Assembly: GCA_028281525.1 (NCBI GenBank) | Contig: JANQJR010000025.1 | Location: 1-64,000 of the forward strand | Direction: 5' to 3' | DNA length: 64,000 nucleotides | DNA from: Magnetovibrio sp. | GTDB lineage: Bacteria > Pseudomonadota > Alphaproteobacteria > Rhodospirillales > Magnetovibrionaceae | In this document: one piece after another, positions 1 through 8,521 of the stretch | Numbering within the stretch: the first letter of the stretch is position 1 | Layout: each line of letters starts with the position of its first letter | The notes under the pieces: model-generated | The model's database searches: none | What the model saw: only the letters and a program-made list of their open reading frames with translations | Told to the model about the DNA's origin: nothing | Translations under genes and position numbers: made by a program

Positions 1-23
1 TCATGCCGCCCGCCTCATGCCGG

Positions 24-605
24 TCACTTCATATAGATATCGACATCCACTGGCGCACGCACGGTCTCATTACTCTCCTCGAAATACGGGAACGGGCGCA
101 CGCCAACCATGGCGGCGATGGCGGCCATGGGCTGGACCTGGGCGAAGTTGTTCAGGTCCGTCACGGCGGCGTTGTAAAAGCGCCGCGCAGCGGCGATGTG
201 GCTTTCGACCTCTGTAAAGGTCTCCTGGGCGTTGGAGACGATCTCGTGTGATTTCATGTCCGGGTAGGCTTCCGCCACCATGTTGAACAGCCGCCCAGTG
301 GCCTGGGACAATCGCCCTTCCAGCACTAGGTGTCTGGACACGGCGTCGGGATCGGTGCGGTCGTAGGTCACCTGGGCCTGATTGCGTAGATTGGTGACGC
401 TTTCCATCAACTCGCGTTCGTGGTCCAGATACTTCTGCGCCATTTTCAAGAGATTGGGCAGCAGATCGTGACGCTTGCGCAACTGCACATCGATGGCGCC
501 CAGCGCTTCGAGCACCTGGTTGCGCAGGCGAATGGACTTCGCGTACATGGAATAGATGACCACCAAGATGAAGGCGATCACGCCCAACACAATCCAAATG
601 TCCAT
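24..605 (-). CDS. lemA: LemA family membrane-anchored protein
   Basis: 193 aa, normal for the LemA family. An N-terminal membrane helix (about residues 4-22) is followed by the helical-bundle domain with typical LemA signatures (RLRNQVLEALGAIDVQLRKR, HDLLPNLLKM, and later PFPYF near the C-terminus). LemA proteins are small inner-membrane-anchored proteins of unclear function, often next to M48-type peptidases or TPM-domain proteins; the downstream partner would lie beyond position 1 and cannot be seen. Start is an ATG at 605. The neighbour at 753 runs divergently. Family assignment is secure; the cellular role is not known. Confidence 0.93.
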   Translation of the reverse strand: MDIWIVLGVIAFILVVIYSMYAKSIRLRNQVLEALGAIDVQLRKRHDLLPNLLKMAQKYLDHERELMESVTNLRNQAQVTYDRTDPDAVSRHLVLEGRLSQATGRLFNMVAEAYPDMKSHEIVSNAQETFTEVESHIAAARRFYNAAVTDLNNFAQVQPMAAIAAMVGVRPFPYFEESNETVRAPVDVDIYMK

Positions 606-752
606 GAATACCCCCTAACTGCCTGAGACGTCTTAATTTATATGAGAGCCCTGCCATGACACAACAGCTATTGAAACAACAACCGCCCCCTGGACAGACA
701 GGGCGCAAAAGACCAACATGGCGAACGTTGTGAGACCTAAACGAGAGAGACC

Positions 753-1571
753 ATGGCCATGACCTCCCCTGACGCAGACGATCAACTCATCCTCCGCGAA
801 GACAAAGACCAGGTGGCGTGGCTGACGCTCAACCGCCCGGGCCAACTCAATGCGCTGTCCGAGGCGATGATCGCGGCGCTCATCGCCGAACTGGACCGCT
901 TGGCCGACGACGGCTCCGTGCGCGTGGTGGTGATTTCCGGTGCCGGCAAGGCGTTTTCAGCGGGACACGATTTGAAGGAAATGATGCACCACCCCGAACT
1001 GGAGCCCAGTCAGGATCTGTTCAACGCCTGCGCCAAGATGATGCTGAAAATTCACTATCTGCCCCAGCCGGTGATCGCCTGCGTCGACGGCATCGCCACA
1101 GCGGCGGGTTGTCAGTTGGTGGCGCAGTGCGACTTGGCCATCGCGTCCGATCAGTCCAAGTTCGCCACGTCCGGCATCAACCTAGGGCTTTTCTGCGCCA
1201 CGCCTTCGGTTCCGGTGAGCCGCGCCATCGGGCGCAAGGCGGCGGCGGAATTGCTCTATACCGGCAAATTCATTTCCGCCGAAGAAGCGGAAACCTTAGG
1301 TCTCATCAACCGCCAAGTGGGTGCGGAGGTGCTGGAAACCGAAGTCGAAAACCTGGCCCTGGAAATCGCGTCGAAGTCCCCGGTCGCCGTGACCTTCGGC
1401 AAGCGTCTATTCCTCAACCAGATCGACCGCCCCATCGGGGAGGCTTACGAAATCGCATCCGAGACCATGGCGCAGAACATGCAAAACCCGGACACCCGCC
1501 AAGGCATCCGCGCCTTCATCGACAAGAAACCCCTGCCCCAATGGAAAGACCGTCCCTCCTGGGAGGATTGA
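753..1571 (+). CDS. Enoyl-CoA hydratase/isomerase (crotonase) family protein, ECHDC3-like
   Basis: 272 aa crotonase-fold protein. The oxyanion-hole segment (SGAGKAFSAGHDLKEM, about residues 63-78) and the second core segment (GIATAAGCQLVAQCDLAIA, about 113-131) are present. In classical enoyl-CoA hydratase the catalytic glutamates lie in GGGCELA and in a following PE motif; here the first position reads Gln (AGCQLVA) and the second region (ATSGINLGLFC) has no Glu. This resembles the ECHDC3 branch and argues against a standard hydratase reaction. ATG at 753 is preceded by a purine-rich stretch (acgagagagacc). The CoA-binding protein follows 7 nt after the stop, so the two are probably co-transcribed. 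Confidence 0.85.
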   Translation: MAMTSPDADDQLILREDKDQVAWLTLNRPGQLNALSEAMIAALIAELDRLADDGSVRVVVISGAGKAFSAGHDLKEMMHHPELEPSQDLFNACAKMMLKIHYLPQPVIACVDGIATAAGCQLVAQCDLAIASDQSKFATSGINLGLFCATPSVPVSRAIGRKAAAELLYTGKFISAEEAETLGLINRQVGAEVLETEVENLALEIASKSPVAVTFGKRLFLNQIDRPIGEAYEIASETMAQNMQNPDTRQGIRAFIDKKPLPQWKDRPSWED

Positions 1572-1578
1572 TCACCAC

Positions 1579-2010
1579 ATGAGCAAAGCTGAAACCAACG
1601 ACCTGATCACCGGCATCCTGGAAACCGTGAACACCATCGCACTGGTCGGCGCATCCAACAAACCCGCGCGTCCGTCCTATCAGGTCATGGCGTTCCTGCA
1701 AAAGCAGGGCTACAAGGTCATCCCCATCAATCCCGGTCAAGCCGGGGGCGAGATCTTGGGCGAAACCGTTTACGGCTCGCTGGAAGACGCGCCGGGGCCT
1801 TACGACATGGTCGACATCTTCCGCAATTCCGAAGCTGCGGGCGAGATCACCCGTGAAGCCATCCGGCTTGCGGACGACAAGGGCATTTCGGTGGTGTGGA
1901 TGCAACTCAACATCGCCAACGACAAGGCCAAGGCCGAAGCCGAAGAAGCCGGACTGGTGGTGGTGCAAAACCGCTGCCCGAAGATCGAGATCGAACGTTT
2001 AGGACTTTAG
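1579..2010 (+). CDS. CoA-binding domain protein (YccU type)
   Basis: 143 aa, one Rossmann-like CoA-binding domain. An early nucleotide-binding segment (TIALVGASNKPARPSYQVM, about residues 19-37), the VIPINPG motif (about 49-55) and the VDIFRNSE and VVWMQLNI segments match small single-domain CoA-binding proteins of the YccU type. These proteins bind CoA or acyl-CoA, but their physiological role is unsettled. The gene sits 7 nt behind the crotonase-like gene, which fits a link to acyl-CoA metabolism. No transmembrane or signal sequence is visible. Confidence 0.88.
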   Translation: MSKAETNDLITGILETVNTIALVGASNKPARPSYQVMAFLQKQGYKVIPINPGQAGGEILGETVYGSLEDAPGPYDMVDIFRNSEAAGEITREAIRLADDKGISVVWMQLNIANDKAKAEAEEAGLVVVQNRCPKIEIERLGL

Positions 2011-2031
2011 GCGCAGTTGAGCTGCAACGAA

Positions 2032-2098
2032 GCAATCCAGAATCTTTTCGTTACAGGCTTATGGATTGCCCCGCTCATTGCGCTCGCTCGCAATGACG
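2032..2098. repeat. REP-like palindromic repeat
   Basis: Two nested inverted repeats fill the gap between two convergent genes: GCAATCCA (2032-2039) pairs with TGGATTGC (2062-2069), and CATTGCG (2076-2082) pairs with CGCAATG (2089-2095). The words (aagcaatcca, cgctcgctcgcaatgacg) match the dispersed palindromic intergenic repeats common in proteobacterial genomes. A 12-nt piece of the same consensus (cgtcattgcgag) recurs near 46860. It may also act as a bidirectional transcription end. Confidence 0.6.
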
Positions 2099-2117
2099 GC
2101 AACTTTCGGTGAATACT

Positions 2118-3317
2118 CTACTCGGCGGGCTGGGGTTGGGGCTCCGCCGCCTTATCGTCGGGTAGCAGCCAGCTCACCGCGAAGCCCACCAGCGCCACGC
2201 AGGCAAGCAGCATGAACAGCCAGTGCAGCCCGCCGGTCATGTCGTAGATCGCTCCTTCCAACCACACGCCCAAACCGCTGAACCCGAAGGCGACGATAAA
2301 CTTGAGGCCATAGGCGAACGCGCGCCGGTCCTTGGGCGCGTAGCGCGCAACCATAGTATTTTCCACCGGCAACGCGGCTTGGTTGGCCGATACCATCACC
2401 AAGGCGGCCAGCAGCAGGACCCCGCCGCCGAACTGCGCGGCCAGGACCAGAAACGGAATCTGCGAAATAAACGCCAGCAGGTAGACCCGCTTCAACGGGT
2501 AACGGTCGCACATGCGCCCGGCGACGATCTGAAACGCCCCAGCCACCACGTACACCAGGGCGACCAGCACACCGATGCCGAACACGCCGCCCTCCGTGAA
2601 CAGATCGAAACGCTCAGAAAACATCTTGGGCAGGGCCGGCGAGGTGCTTTGGTAGATCAGCCCCGTGCACAGCATGGTCACCGCCAACACCGCGACGACG
2701 CGCAGCACTTCCGCTTTGGTCGGCTTGGGATGGGCAACGGTGACGGTTTCCCGGTCATGCACCGCGCCCCTTTTGAGCATCACGAAAAAGACCAGACCGG
2801 TGGCAAAGATCACCGCGCCCGGCACGATGAAAGCCGCACGCCAACTGATCAAATCCGTGAGCACACCCGCGGACAGCGCCGCGATGGACGGCCCGATGGA
2901 GCCGAATACGCCGTTGATGCCGAGCGCCTGGCCCCTCTTTTCCACTTGGCTGACCAGCCATGCAAATCCGACCGGGTGATAGATGGAGCCGAAAATTCCG
3001 GTGAACGCCAGAAACACCGCCATCTGCAACGGCGTGGCGGCCAAACCGGTGAGAATCATGCCCGCGCCCAAGCCGAAATAATAGAGCGCCATCATACCCG
3101 CCGCCGACCATTTGTCCCCGAGCCAGCCCGACACCGGCGCGGCCAAGCCGTAAAGCATATTGCCCAGCACGATCAGGCTGATCACCTCGCCATGGGTCAG
3201 GCCCAGCTCCTTTTCCAACGTCAGGGCGACGACGAAGAACGTCGGCGCGACCAGATGGGAATAAGTATGACCCACGCACGAAAAACCGAGCGACAAACGG
3301 GCGGAACGATCAGACAT
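2118..3317 (-). CDS. MFS transporter
   Basis: 399 aa integral membrane protein with about 12 predicted helices, the size and pattern of a major facilitator permease. Segments such as VSGWLGDKWSA (after helix 2) and IVAGRMCDRYPLKRVYLL (start of the second half) correspond to the two MFS loop 2-3 and 8-9 motifs (G-x3-D-R/K). The layout resembles fosmidomycin-resistance or nitrate/oxalate-type MFS proteins, but the substrate cannot be deduced. It is on the same strand as the HD-GYP regulator 35 nt upstream, so the two may share a transcript. Confidence 0.88.
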   Translation of the reverse strand: MSDRSARLSLGFSCVGHTYSHLVAPTFFVVALTLEKELGLTHGEVISLIVLGNMLYGLAAPVSGWLGDKWSAAGMMALYYFGLGAGMILTGLAATPLQMAVFLAFTGIFGSIYHPVGFAWLVSQVEKRGQALGINGVFGSIGPSIAALSAGVLTDLISWRAAFIVPGAVIFATGLVFFVMLKRGAVHDRETVTVAHPKPTKAEVLRVVAVLAVTMLCTGLIYQSTSPALPKMFSERFDLFTEGGVFGIGVLVALVYVVAGAFQIVAGRMCDRYPLKRVYLLAFISQIPFLVLAAQFGGGVLLLAALVMVSANQAALPVENTMVARYAPKDRRAFAYGLKFIVAFGFSGLGVWLEGAIYDMTGGLHWLFMLLACVALVGFAVSWLLPDDKAAEPQPQPAE

Positions 3318-3352
3318 GACGGGGAGGCTCCGGTGAAAACTGAGGCCGGAGC

Positions 3353-4432
3353 TCAGCTTTCAATTTCAAATGTATCGCTGTGAGTCTTGCGGATATCGAT
3401 GATCTCATCGATGTGCTCGCAAAACTGTTCGACCACGTCCGGGTCGAAATGGCTGCCCGCTTGGTCCTTGATATATTGGACAGCTTCCCCAATGGGCCAG
3501 CCTTTTTTATAAGGCCGTTCCGACGTCAAGGCATCGAACACATCGGCCACCGCGGTCACGCGTCCGACCAGGGGAATGTCTTCGCCCACGAGGCCCTTGG
3601 GATAACCCGAACCGTCCCATTTTTCATGATGCGAAAGCGCCACTTGACGGGCCATATGCATCAATGGCGACGGATGATCGCCCAGAATTTCCGCACCGAT
3701 GAGTGTATGGGTTTTCATCACTTCCCACTCGTCTTCATCCAGTTTGCCGGGTTTGAGCAACACCGCATCGGCGATTCCGATCTTGCCGATGTCATGCATG
3801 GGACTGGCGTGCAGCAACAATTTGCTATCTTCCTTCGACATGCCCATGGCCTTGCCCAGAAGTTCCGCGATCTTACTCATGCGCACGACGTGCATGCCGG
3901 TTTCGTTGTCCTTGTATTCCGCCGCGCGGCCCAAGCGGCGCACGACGTCCAGGCGGGTGTCCTCCAACTCCTGAGTGCGTTCTTGAACCTTTTGTTCAAG
4001 CTCTTCGTTCTGACGGCGGATCTGCTTGTGCAGCACCTGGACTTCGATCATGTTGTGGATGCGGGTCAAGGCCTCAACGCGGTCGAAAGGTTTGTGCAAG
4101 AAGTCCTGCGCGCCCGCGCCTAAGGCCTTGATCTTGGTTTCCATGTCGGCCTGTGCGGTGAGCACCATCACCGGCGGCATGACTCCGCCGGCCGCGCTCT
4201 TCAGGCTCGCCATGATTTCATAGCCGTCCATGTGCGGCATACGGATGTCGAGCAGGATCAAATCGTAAGGATCGGCTTCGTGCTTGGCGAGCACCTCGCG
4301 GGAATCGGTCACGCCATCGACATGAACATAACCCTCCGCTTCCAAAAGCTTGGTGAGCAGCACCACGTTGGTGGCGTTGTCATCCACCACCAAAATGCGG
4401 GCCCTCAAAATGTTTTGTTGCAGATCGCTCAT
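3353..4432 (-). CDS. Response regulator with HD-GYP phosphodiesterase domain
   Basis: 359 aa. A receiver domain (about 1-125; acidic pair VVDD near residue 17, phospho-acceptor Asp about 62 in LDIRMP, Lys in HKPFD) is joined by a coiled-coil linker (about 138-165) to an HD-GYP domain. The HD pair (MHDIGKIG, about 213-214) and the HHEKWDGSGYP motif (about 268-278) are intact, so cyclic-di-GMP hydrolysis controlled by phosphorylation is the expected activity. No cognate kinase is adjacent; four orphan histidine kinases lie elsewhere in the window. Known relatives are RpfG-type regulators. Confidence 0.93.
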   Translation of the reverse strand: MSDLQQNILRARILVVDDNATNVVLLTKLLEAEGYVHVDGVTDSREVLAKHEADPYDLILLDIRMPHMDGYEIMASLKSAAGGVMPPVMVLTAQADMETKIKALGAGAQDFLHKPFDRVEALTRIHNMIEVQVLHKQIRRQNEELEQKVQERTQELEDTRLDVVRRLGRAAEYKDNETGMHVVRMSKIAELLGKAMGMSKEDSKLLLHASPMHDIGKIGIADAVLLKPGKLDEDEWEVMKTHTLIGAEILGDHPSPLMHMARQVALSHHEKWDGSGYPKGLVGEDIPLVGRVTAVADVFDALTSERPYKKGWPIGEAVQYIKDQAGSHFDPDVVEQFCEHIDEIIDIRKTHSDTFEIES

Positions 4433-4866
4433 CAGAAATAGGCCAAGGCAAACTCAGAACACCTTTCAAATTTCATTGGTTTTTGTGTTCCATGTCAACC
4501 ACTTCCGCCAAAACAAAAATCGACACGCACGCAGATTCAACAGATGCGGGATTGATCCATATGGAATGCAATCGCCAAATCAATCGCTTTTGCGCGCATC
4601 AACCGCAGGATGCAAGATGTTCGAACACCTCTCTTCTGCCCGCCACATCTTCGGCGCACGCACCGGCGCCGCGCAAAAGATTAAGGCGCGGCGTAGCGCG
4701 CGGCCGTGGAAATTCAAGCGCAATAACAAGAGTTCGATATCAAGGTATTGATTTCTTTGGCAGGTGTGATGCTCATCGCTTTCGGTACGCGCATTTTGCG
4801 TGCTAACATGCCGACGGCTTAGGGGAAAGCCACCTTCAAGACCGGTTTGGAGAACTCAGCCGCCGC
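4433..4866. other. Intergenic region, divergent promoters expected
   Basis: 434 bp between the divergent HD-GYP regulator and the gspA-like gene. Both genes must be transcribed outward from here. Short frames exist in several readings but none has convincing start context or protein character. No tRNA, repeat or strong hairpin was recognised. Confidence 0.6.
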
Positions 4867-6843
4867 ATGACGCAATCCATGTACCAGGACTATTTCGGGA
4901 TCCGGGAAAACCCGTTTTCCATCATTCCCGATCCGCATTACCTGTTCATGAGCCAACGCCACCAAGAAGCGTTGGCGCATTTGCTCTATGGCATCAGCGA
5001 AAGCGGCGGTTTCGTGCTGCTCACCGGTGAAGTCGGCACCGGCAAAACCACCATCTGCCGCACCTTGATGGAACAACTGCCCGACGACACCGACGTGGCG
5101 ATGATCTTGAATCCCAAGCTCACGGAAGTGGAACTGATGGCCGCCATCTGCGACGAGATGCGCATCCCCTACCCGCTCGGCACCAAAAGCCTGAAGGACT
5201 ACTTCGACTTCATGAATCACCATCTTCTGCGCGCGCACGCCGGCGGACGCAATCCGGTGCTGTTGATCGACGAGGCCCAGAACCTCAGCCCCAATGTGAT
5301 GGAGTTGATCCGCCTGCTCACCAATTTGGAAACGGCGGAAAAAAAATTGCTGCAAATCATCTTGGTGGGGCAGCCCGAACTCGTCCACATGCTGGCGGAA
5401 CCGGGCATGCGCCAAACCGCGCAACGCATCACCGCACGTTACCATCTACAGCCACTGGGATTGGTGGAAACGCGCGCCTATATCGAACACCGCCTGAAAG
5501 TCGCCGGTTTGGACGGGCGCATCTTCGCCAACCGCGCGGTTAAATCCGTTTTTCGGGCGTCACGCGGCGTGCCGCGGCTGATCAATTCGATCTGCGATCG
5601 CGCGCTCTTGGCCGCATATGTGGAAGGCAAACGCCAAATCGACGGCAAGCTCGCCCAGCGTGCGGCGGAAGAAGTGCTGGGCGTCACCGGCCAAGCCAAG
5701 CCGATGCAGGTCTGGGGATCCTTGCTTTTGGTCTTGGTACTCACCGCTGCACTGCTGTTGATGGCCATCGACCCTTACGGATGGAACCTCACGGACCGCG
5801 TGCGCCAGTTGACCCAGCCCCAAACGCCCCCCACCGTCGAGGCGCCGGTCGAAAAGGACCAACCGGGCGAAGTGGAAACAGTCTCTACAACCGAACCCGC
5901 ACCGCAACCCGCCTCACCGCCAGAGCCGGGGCCCGAACTGCAACCCGAAACGGAACCATTACCAGAACCGGCCCCTTTGCCTGACTCCGAAATACGGCCC
6001 GAACCAGAGCCTCTGCCGGAAACCGCGCCCAACCCCGCTCCCATCCCCGCAGAGGCCACACCGGAAGCGCCATCGCCGCAAGCCGCGTCGCCAGATATTC
6101 CGGCCACGGACGCCACGCCCACGGAAGATGCGCGCGTGGAAGATGCATCCAGGCCGAAAGTGCGGGATGCAGAGCCGATCGACATCTCCAAGGCCGAAGA
6201 CGCCTTGATCGGCGATCTGATCCGCGCCGGGACCGCGGATCGAGCATTCGTGCAGTTGTTCGGCTTGTGGGAACAAGACTACCTCAAGCTCGACGGCGCG
6301 ACGCCATGTGACAAGGCCAAGACCGCAAACCTCAATTGCGCCCAGGGCGAAACCGACGTCGACGGTCTCAAGGCCATGAACCGCCCGGCGGTGGTGTCCT
6401 TCATCATGCCCGACCAAGAGCGTCTCTACGGCGTGGTCTCCGCCATCGAAAAGGATCTGGTCGGCGACAACGTGACCATCGATTTCGGCGACCGCGCGGT
6501 GTCTATGCGCACGCAAGCCTTCGCCTTGCGCTGGCCGGGAGATTATCTGGTGTTGTGGAAACAGCCCGACATCATCACCCGACCGTTGCTGTTCGGCCAA
6601 CAAGGCCAGGATGTGGTGGAACTGCGCCGCCTGCTTGCCAAGGTCGGCTACCCCGACGGCGAAAAGGACCTGATCGGCGAAGGCAGTGTGTTCTTTGGTC
6701 CGTCCTTGCGCGAAAAACTGCGTCTGTTCCAGCAGGACTTCGGTCTGGAGCCCACGGGCAGCGTCGACGCCGATACCCTGCTCCGCCTCAGCGGCGTCGC
6801 CAACGAAACCTTCACCATGCGCATCAATCTGAACGGGGGGTAG
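4867..6843 (+). CDS. GspA/ExeA-like AAA ATPase with C-terminal peptidoglycan-binding domain
   Basis: 658 aa. The N-terminus has the ExeA/GspA signature (YFGIRENPFSIIPDP...LFMSQRHQEALAHL), then Walker A GEVGTGKTT (about 54-62) and Walker B LLIDEAQ (about 129-135). A single membrane helix follows (about 286-305), then a long Pro/Glu low-complexity periplasmic stretch (about 320-430), and a C-terminal peptidoglycan-binding-like domain (FGQQGQDVVELRRLLAKVGY to TGSVDADTLLRLSG). In type II secretion, GspA works with GspB to place the secretin through the cell wall. No other secretion genes lie nearby. The gspB-like gene begins 5 nt after the stop. Confidence 0.9.
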   Translation: MTQSMYQDYFGIRENPFSIIPDPHYLFMSQRHQEALAHLLYGISESGGFVLLTGEVGTGKTTICRTLMEQLPDDTDVAMILNPKLTEVELMAAICDEMRIPYPLGTKSLKDYFDFMNHHLLRAHAGGRNPVLLIDEAQNLSPNVMELIRLLTNLETAEKKLLQIILVGQPELVHMLAEPGMRQTAQRITARYHLQPLGLVETRAYIEHRLKVAGLDGRIFANRAVKSVFRASRGVPRLINSICDRALLAAYVEGKRQIDGKLAQRAAEEVLGVTGQAKPMQVWGSLLLVLVLTAALLLMAIDPYGWNLTDRVRQLTQPQTPPTVEAPVEKDQPGEVETVSTTEPAPQPASPPEPGPELQPETEPLPEPAPLPDSEIRPEPEPLPETAPNPAPIPAEATPEAPSPQAASPDIPATDATPTEDARVEDASRPKVRDAEPIDISKAEDALIGDLIRAGTADRAFVQLFGLWEQDYLKLDGATPCDKAKTANLNCAQGETDVDGLKAMNRPAVVSFIMPDQERLYGVVSAIEKDLVGDNVTIDFGDRAVSMRTQAFALRWPGDYLVLWKQPDIITRPLLFGQQGQDVVELRRLLAKVGYPDGEKDLIGEGSVFFGPSLREKLRLFQQDFGLEPTGSVDADTLLRLSGVANETFTMRINLNGG

Positions 6844-6847
6844 AGAC

Positions 6848-8200
6848 GTGTCCTATATCCTCGAAGCGCTGAAAAAATCGGATGCGGAGCGCAAGCGCGG
6901 TGAAGTGCCGACCCTGGATGTGAACCCGGCACTCACTCCCATTCCACCCAGTGGCCGGGGCGGTGGATTGGCCTGGATATTGGCGGGCGTGTTCGGCGTC
7001 CTGGTGGTGAGCATCGGCGCCGTCTGGATTTTACGGCCGGACCTGATGCAAAGACACCTGACACCCGCCGGCGACACACCGCAAGCGGCGGCGCTACAGC
7101 CGGCCCCCGTGACGAAACCTGTGACGGAACCCGTGACAGGCCTTGCCCCCGAACCGAAGCCGAGCGTTGAAGAAGCCGTGGTCGAACCGGAACCGACCAT
7201 CGAAGAAGCCATGGCCGAGCCTGTGGCGGAGTCTGCTGACGAACCAGAACCGCAACCGCTTACCGAACCAGAGTCTATTGCCGAACCGGAACCACATACG
7301 GACTCCATGATAGAGCCGGAACCAGAGCTGGAGCCTGGGCCCAACCCCGTGACCATTTATACGCCCACGCCTTTGGCGGAACCGCCTGACGAAACGGCGC
7401 CCGCCCCCGCATCTTCCCAGCGGGTATCCGAACCGGAAGCGGAGCCCACACCGGAGCCCATGGCCGAGCAGGCGGTGGCCAAGCCGGCACCCAAACCCGT
7501 GGTGCAAAAGCCGAAGCCGCAAAACATCGCCAAGTCCTATGTGGACAAAGCCTGGGCATCCATCGACAAGGGACTGTACAACCAAGCCATGCGCGACCTA
7601 GACCGTGCGGTGAAGCTGGAACCGGCATATGCCGACGCCTGGTTCGCGCGCGGCTGGACCCATGAAAAATCGGGCAAGGAACTCTCCGCCATCGGCGATT
7701 ACGGCCGCGCCATCAATGCCCAGCCGAACCATGCCTTCGCGCTGTTCAGCCGGGCGTACCTGAACCTCTATGTCGCCGACCCGCGCGACGCAGTCACGGA
7801 CTTCCTGCGCACTCAAGGCGTCGCCCAGGACCAAAGCCTCAAGCTTTACAGCCAACTGTGGCTGTACCTGAGCCGCATGCGCACCGGGGAGAATGCGAAC
7901 GCGCGCCTGCATGCGGACCTGGCGGGCGAGAAGCTCGATGTCTGGCCCGCACCTTTGGTGCAGCACTATTTGGGATATCTGGACGAAGCGGGCGTGATCG
8001 CCGCCATCGATAGCGAAAGCACACCGCCGTCCCAAGCAGAGCGCCGCTGCACCGGCTACTTCTTCTTGGGCGTCAAGGCCTTGGAAGACGGCGACAAGCA
8101 GCGCGCACGGACTTATTTCGAAAAAACGTTGGCCACCGGCGGTGTGCAATTCCGCCAATACGACGCCGCCAAACGCGAGTTGGACCGGTTGAACTTCTGA
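6848..8200 (+). CDS. GspB-like membrane protein with TPR domain
   Basis: 450 aa. The start carries the GspB N-terminal signature (MSYILEALKKSDAERKRGEVP), followed by a membrane helix (about 40-62). A very long Pro/Glu-rich linker with PEPEP-like repeats (about 85-215) leads to TPR-type repeats (KSYVDKAWASIDKGLYNQAM, then ADAWFARGWTHEKSG and HAFALFSRAYLNLY). Typical GspB ends in a small beta domain; here a TPR module takes that place, so the partner may differ from a type II secretin. It is coupled to the upstream gspA-like ATPase. The end of the gene has no clear U-tailed terminator. Confidence 0.82.
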   Translation: MSYILEALKKSDAERKRGEVPTLDVNPALTPIPPSGRGGGLAWILAGVFGVLVVSIGAVWILRPDLMQRHLTPAGDTPQAAALQPAPVTKPVTEPVTGLAPEPKPSVEEAVVEPEPTIEEAMAEPVAESADEPEPQPLTEPESIAEPEPHTDSMIEPEPELEPGPNPVTIYTPTPLAEPPDETAPAPASSQRVSEPEAEPTPEPMAEQAVAKPAPKPVVQKPKPQNIAKSYVDKAWASIDKGLYNQAMRDLDRAVKLEPAYADAWFARGWTHEKSGKELSAIGDYGRAINAQPNHAFALFSRAYLNLYVADPRDAVTDFLRTQGVAQDQSLKLYSQLWLYLSRMRTGENANARLHADLAGEKLDVWPAPLVQHYLGYLDEAGVIAAIDSESTPPSQAERRCTGYFFLGVKALEDGDKQRARTYFEKTLATGGVQFRQYDAAKRELDRLNF

Positions 8201-8273
8201 TCGTCTTTCTTTATGCGGCCTAAAGAGCTGTCAGCTCTAATCAGGGAAGTCGAAACCCGTGGTCGGCTAGGGT

Positions 8274-8406
8274 CGGATCGTCTTAGGTGGAATCACGTTC
8301 GTGAAGCCACCTAAGATGTGAATCCGCCCCTCATCAACGTATTAGAGGGCGATTCACGGATGAGGTTGACGCGCATATGCATCAACCTCATCCGATCGCA
8401 CTCTAG
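8274..8406 (-). repeat. Three-hairpin structured repeat, copy 1
   Basis: 133 bp element in the 320-bp gap after the gspB-like gene. Read on the minus strand it begins ctagagtgcgatcgg and ends agacgatccg. It holds three hairpins: an outer 12-bp perfect stem (8359-8370 with 8383-8394, plus strand), a central hairpin with arms gtgaatc/gattcac (8317-8323 and 8350-8356), and a 9-bp stem cttaggtgg/ccacctaag (8282-8290 and 8307-8315) with an inner tcacg/cgtga stem. A second copy in opposite orientation lies at 13689-13822. A short separate palindrome (agagct/agctct, 8224-8238) also sits in this gap, and the rest shows no gene. Confidence 0.75.
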
Positions 8407-8521
8407 AGGCAAAACGGTCATCGAAATCTTATATAATTGGAAATCGATCAATTGGCGGGGCCTGTGATTCCTGTCGGTGACAGGCATACGGGCCTAGATT
8501 TTAATCAAGGGGTAGGCGGTC

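Noticed and set aside
8281..8406. Considered as a CRISPR repeat or IS end because of the strong inverted repeats
   Set aside because: No regular spacers, no cas genes and no transposase nearby; the three-hairpin layout with a second distant copy fits a dispersed structured repeat.
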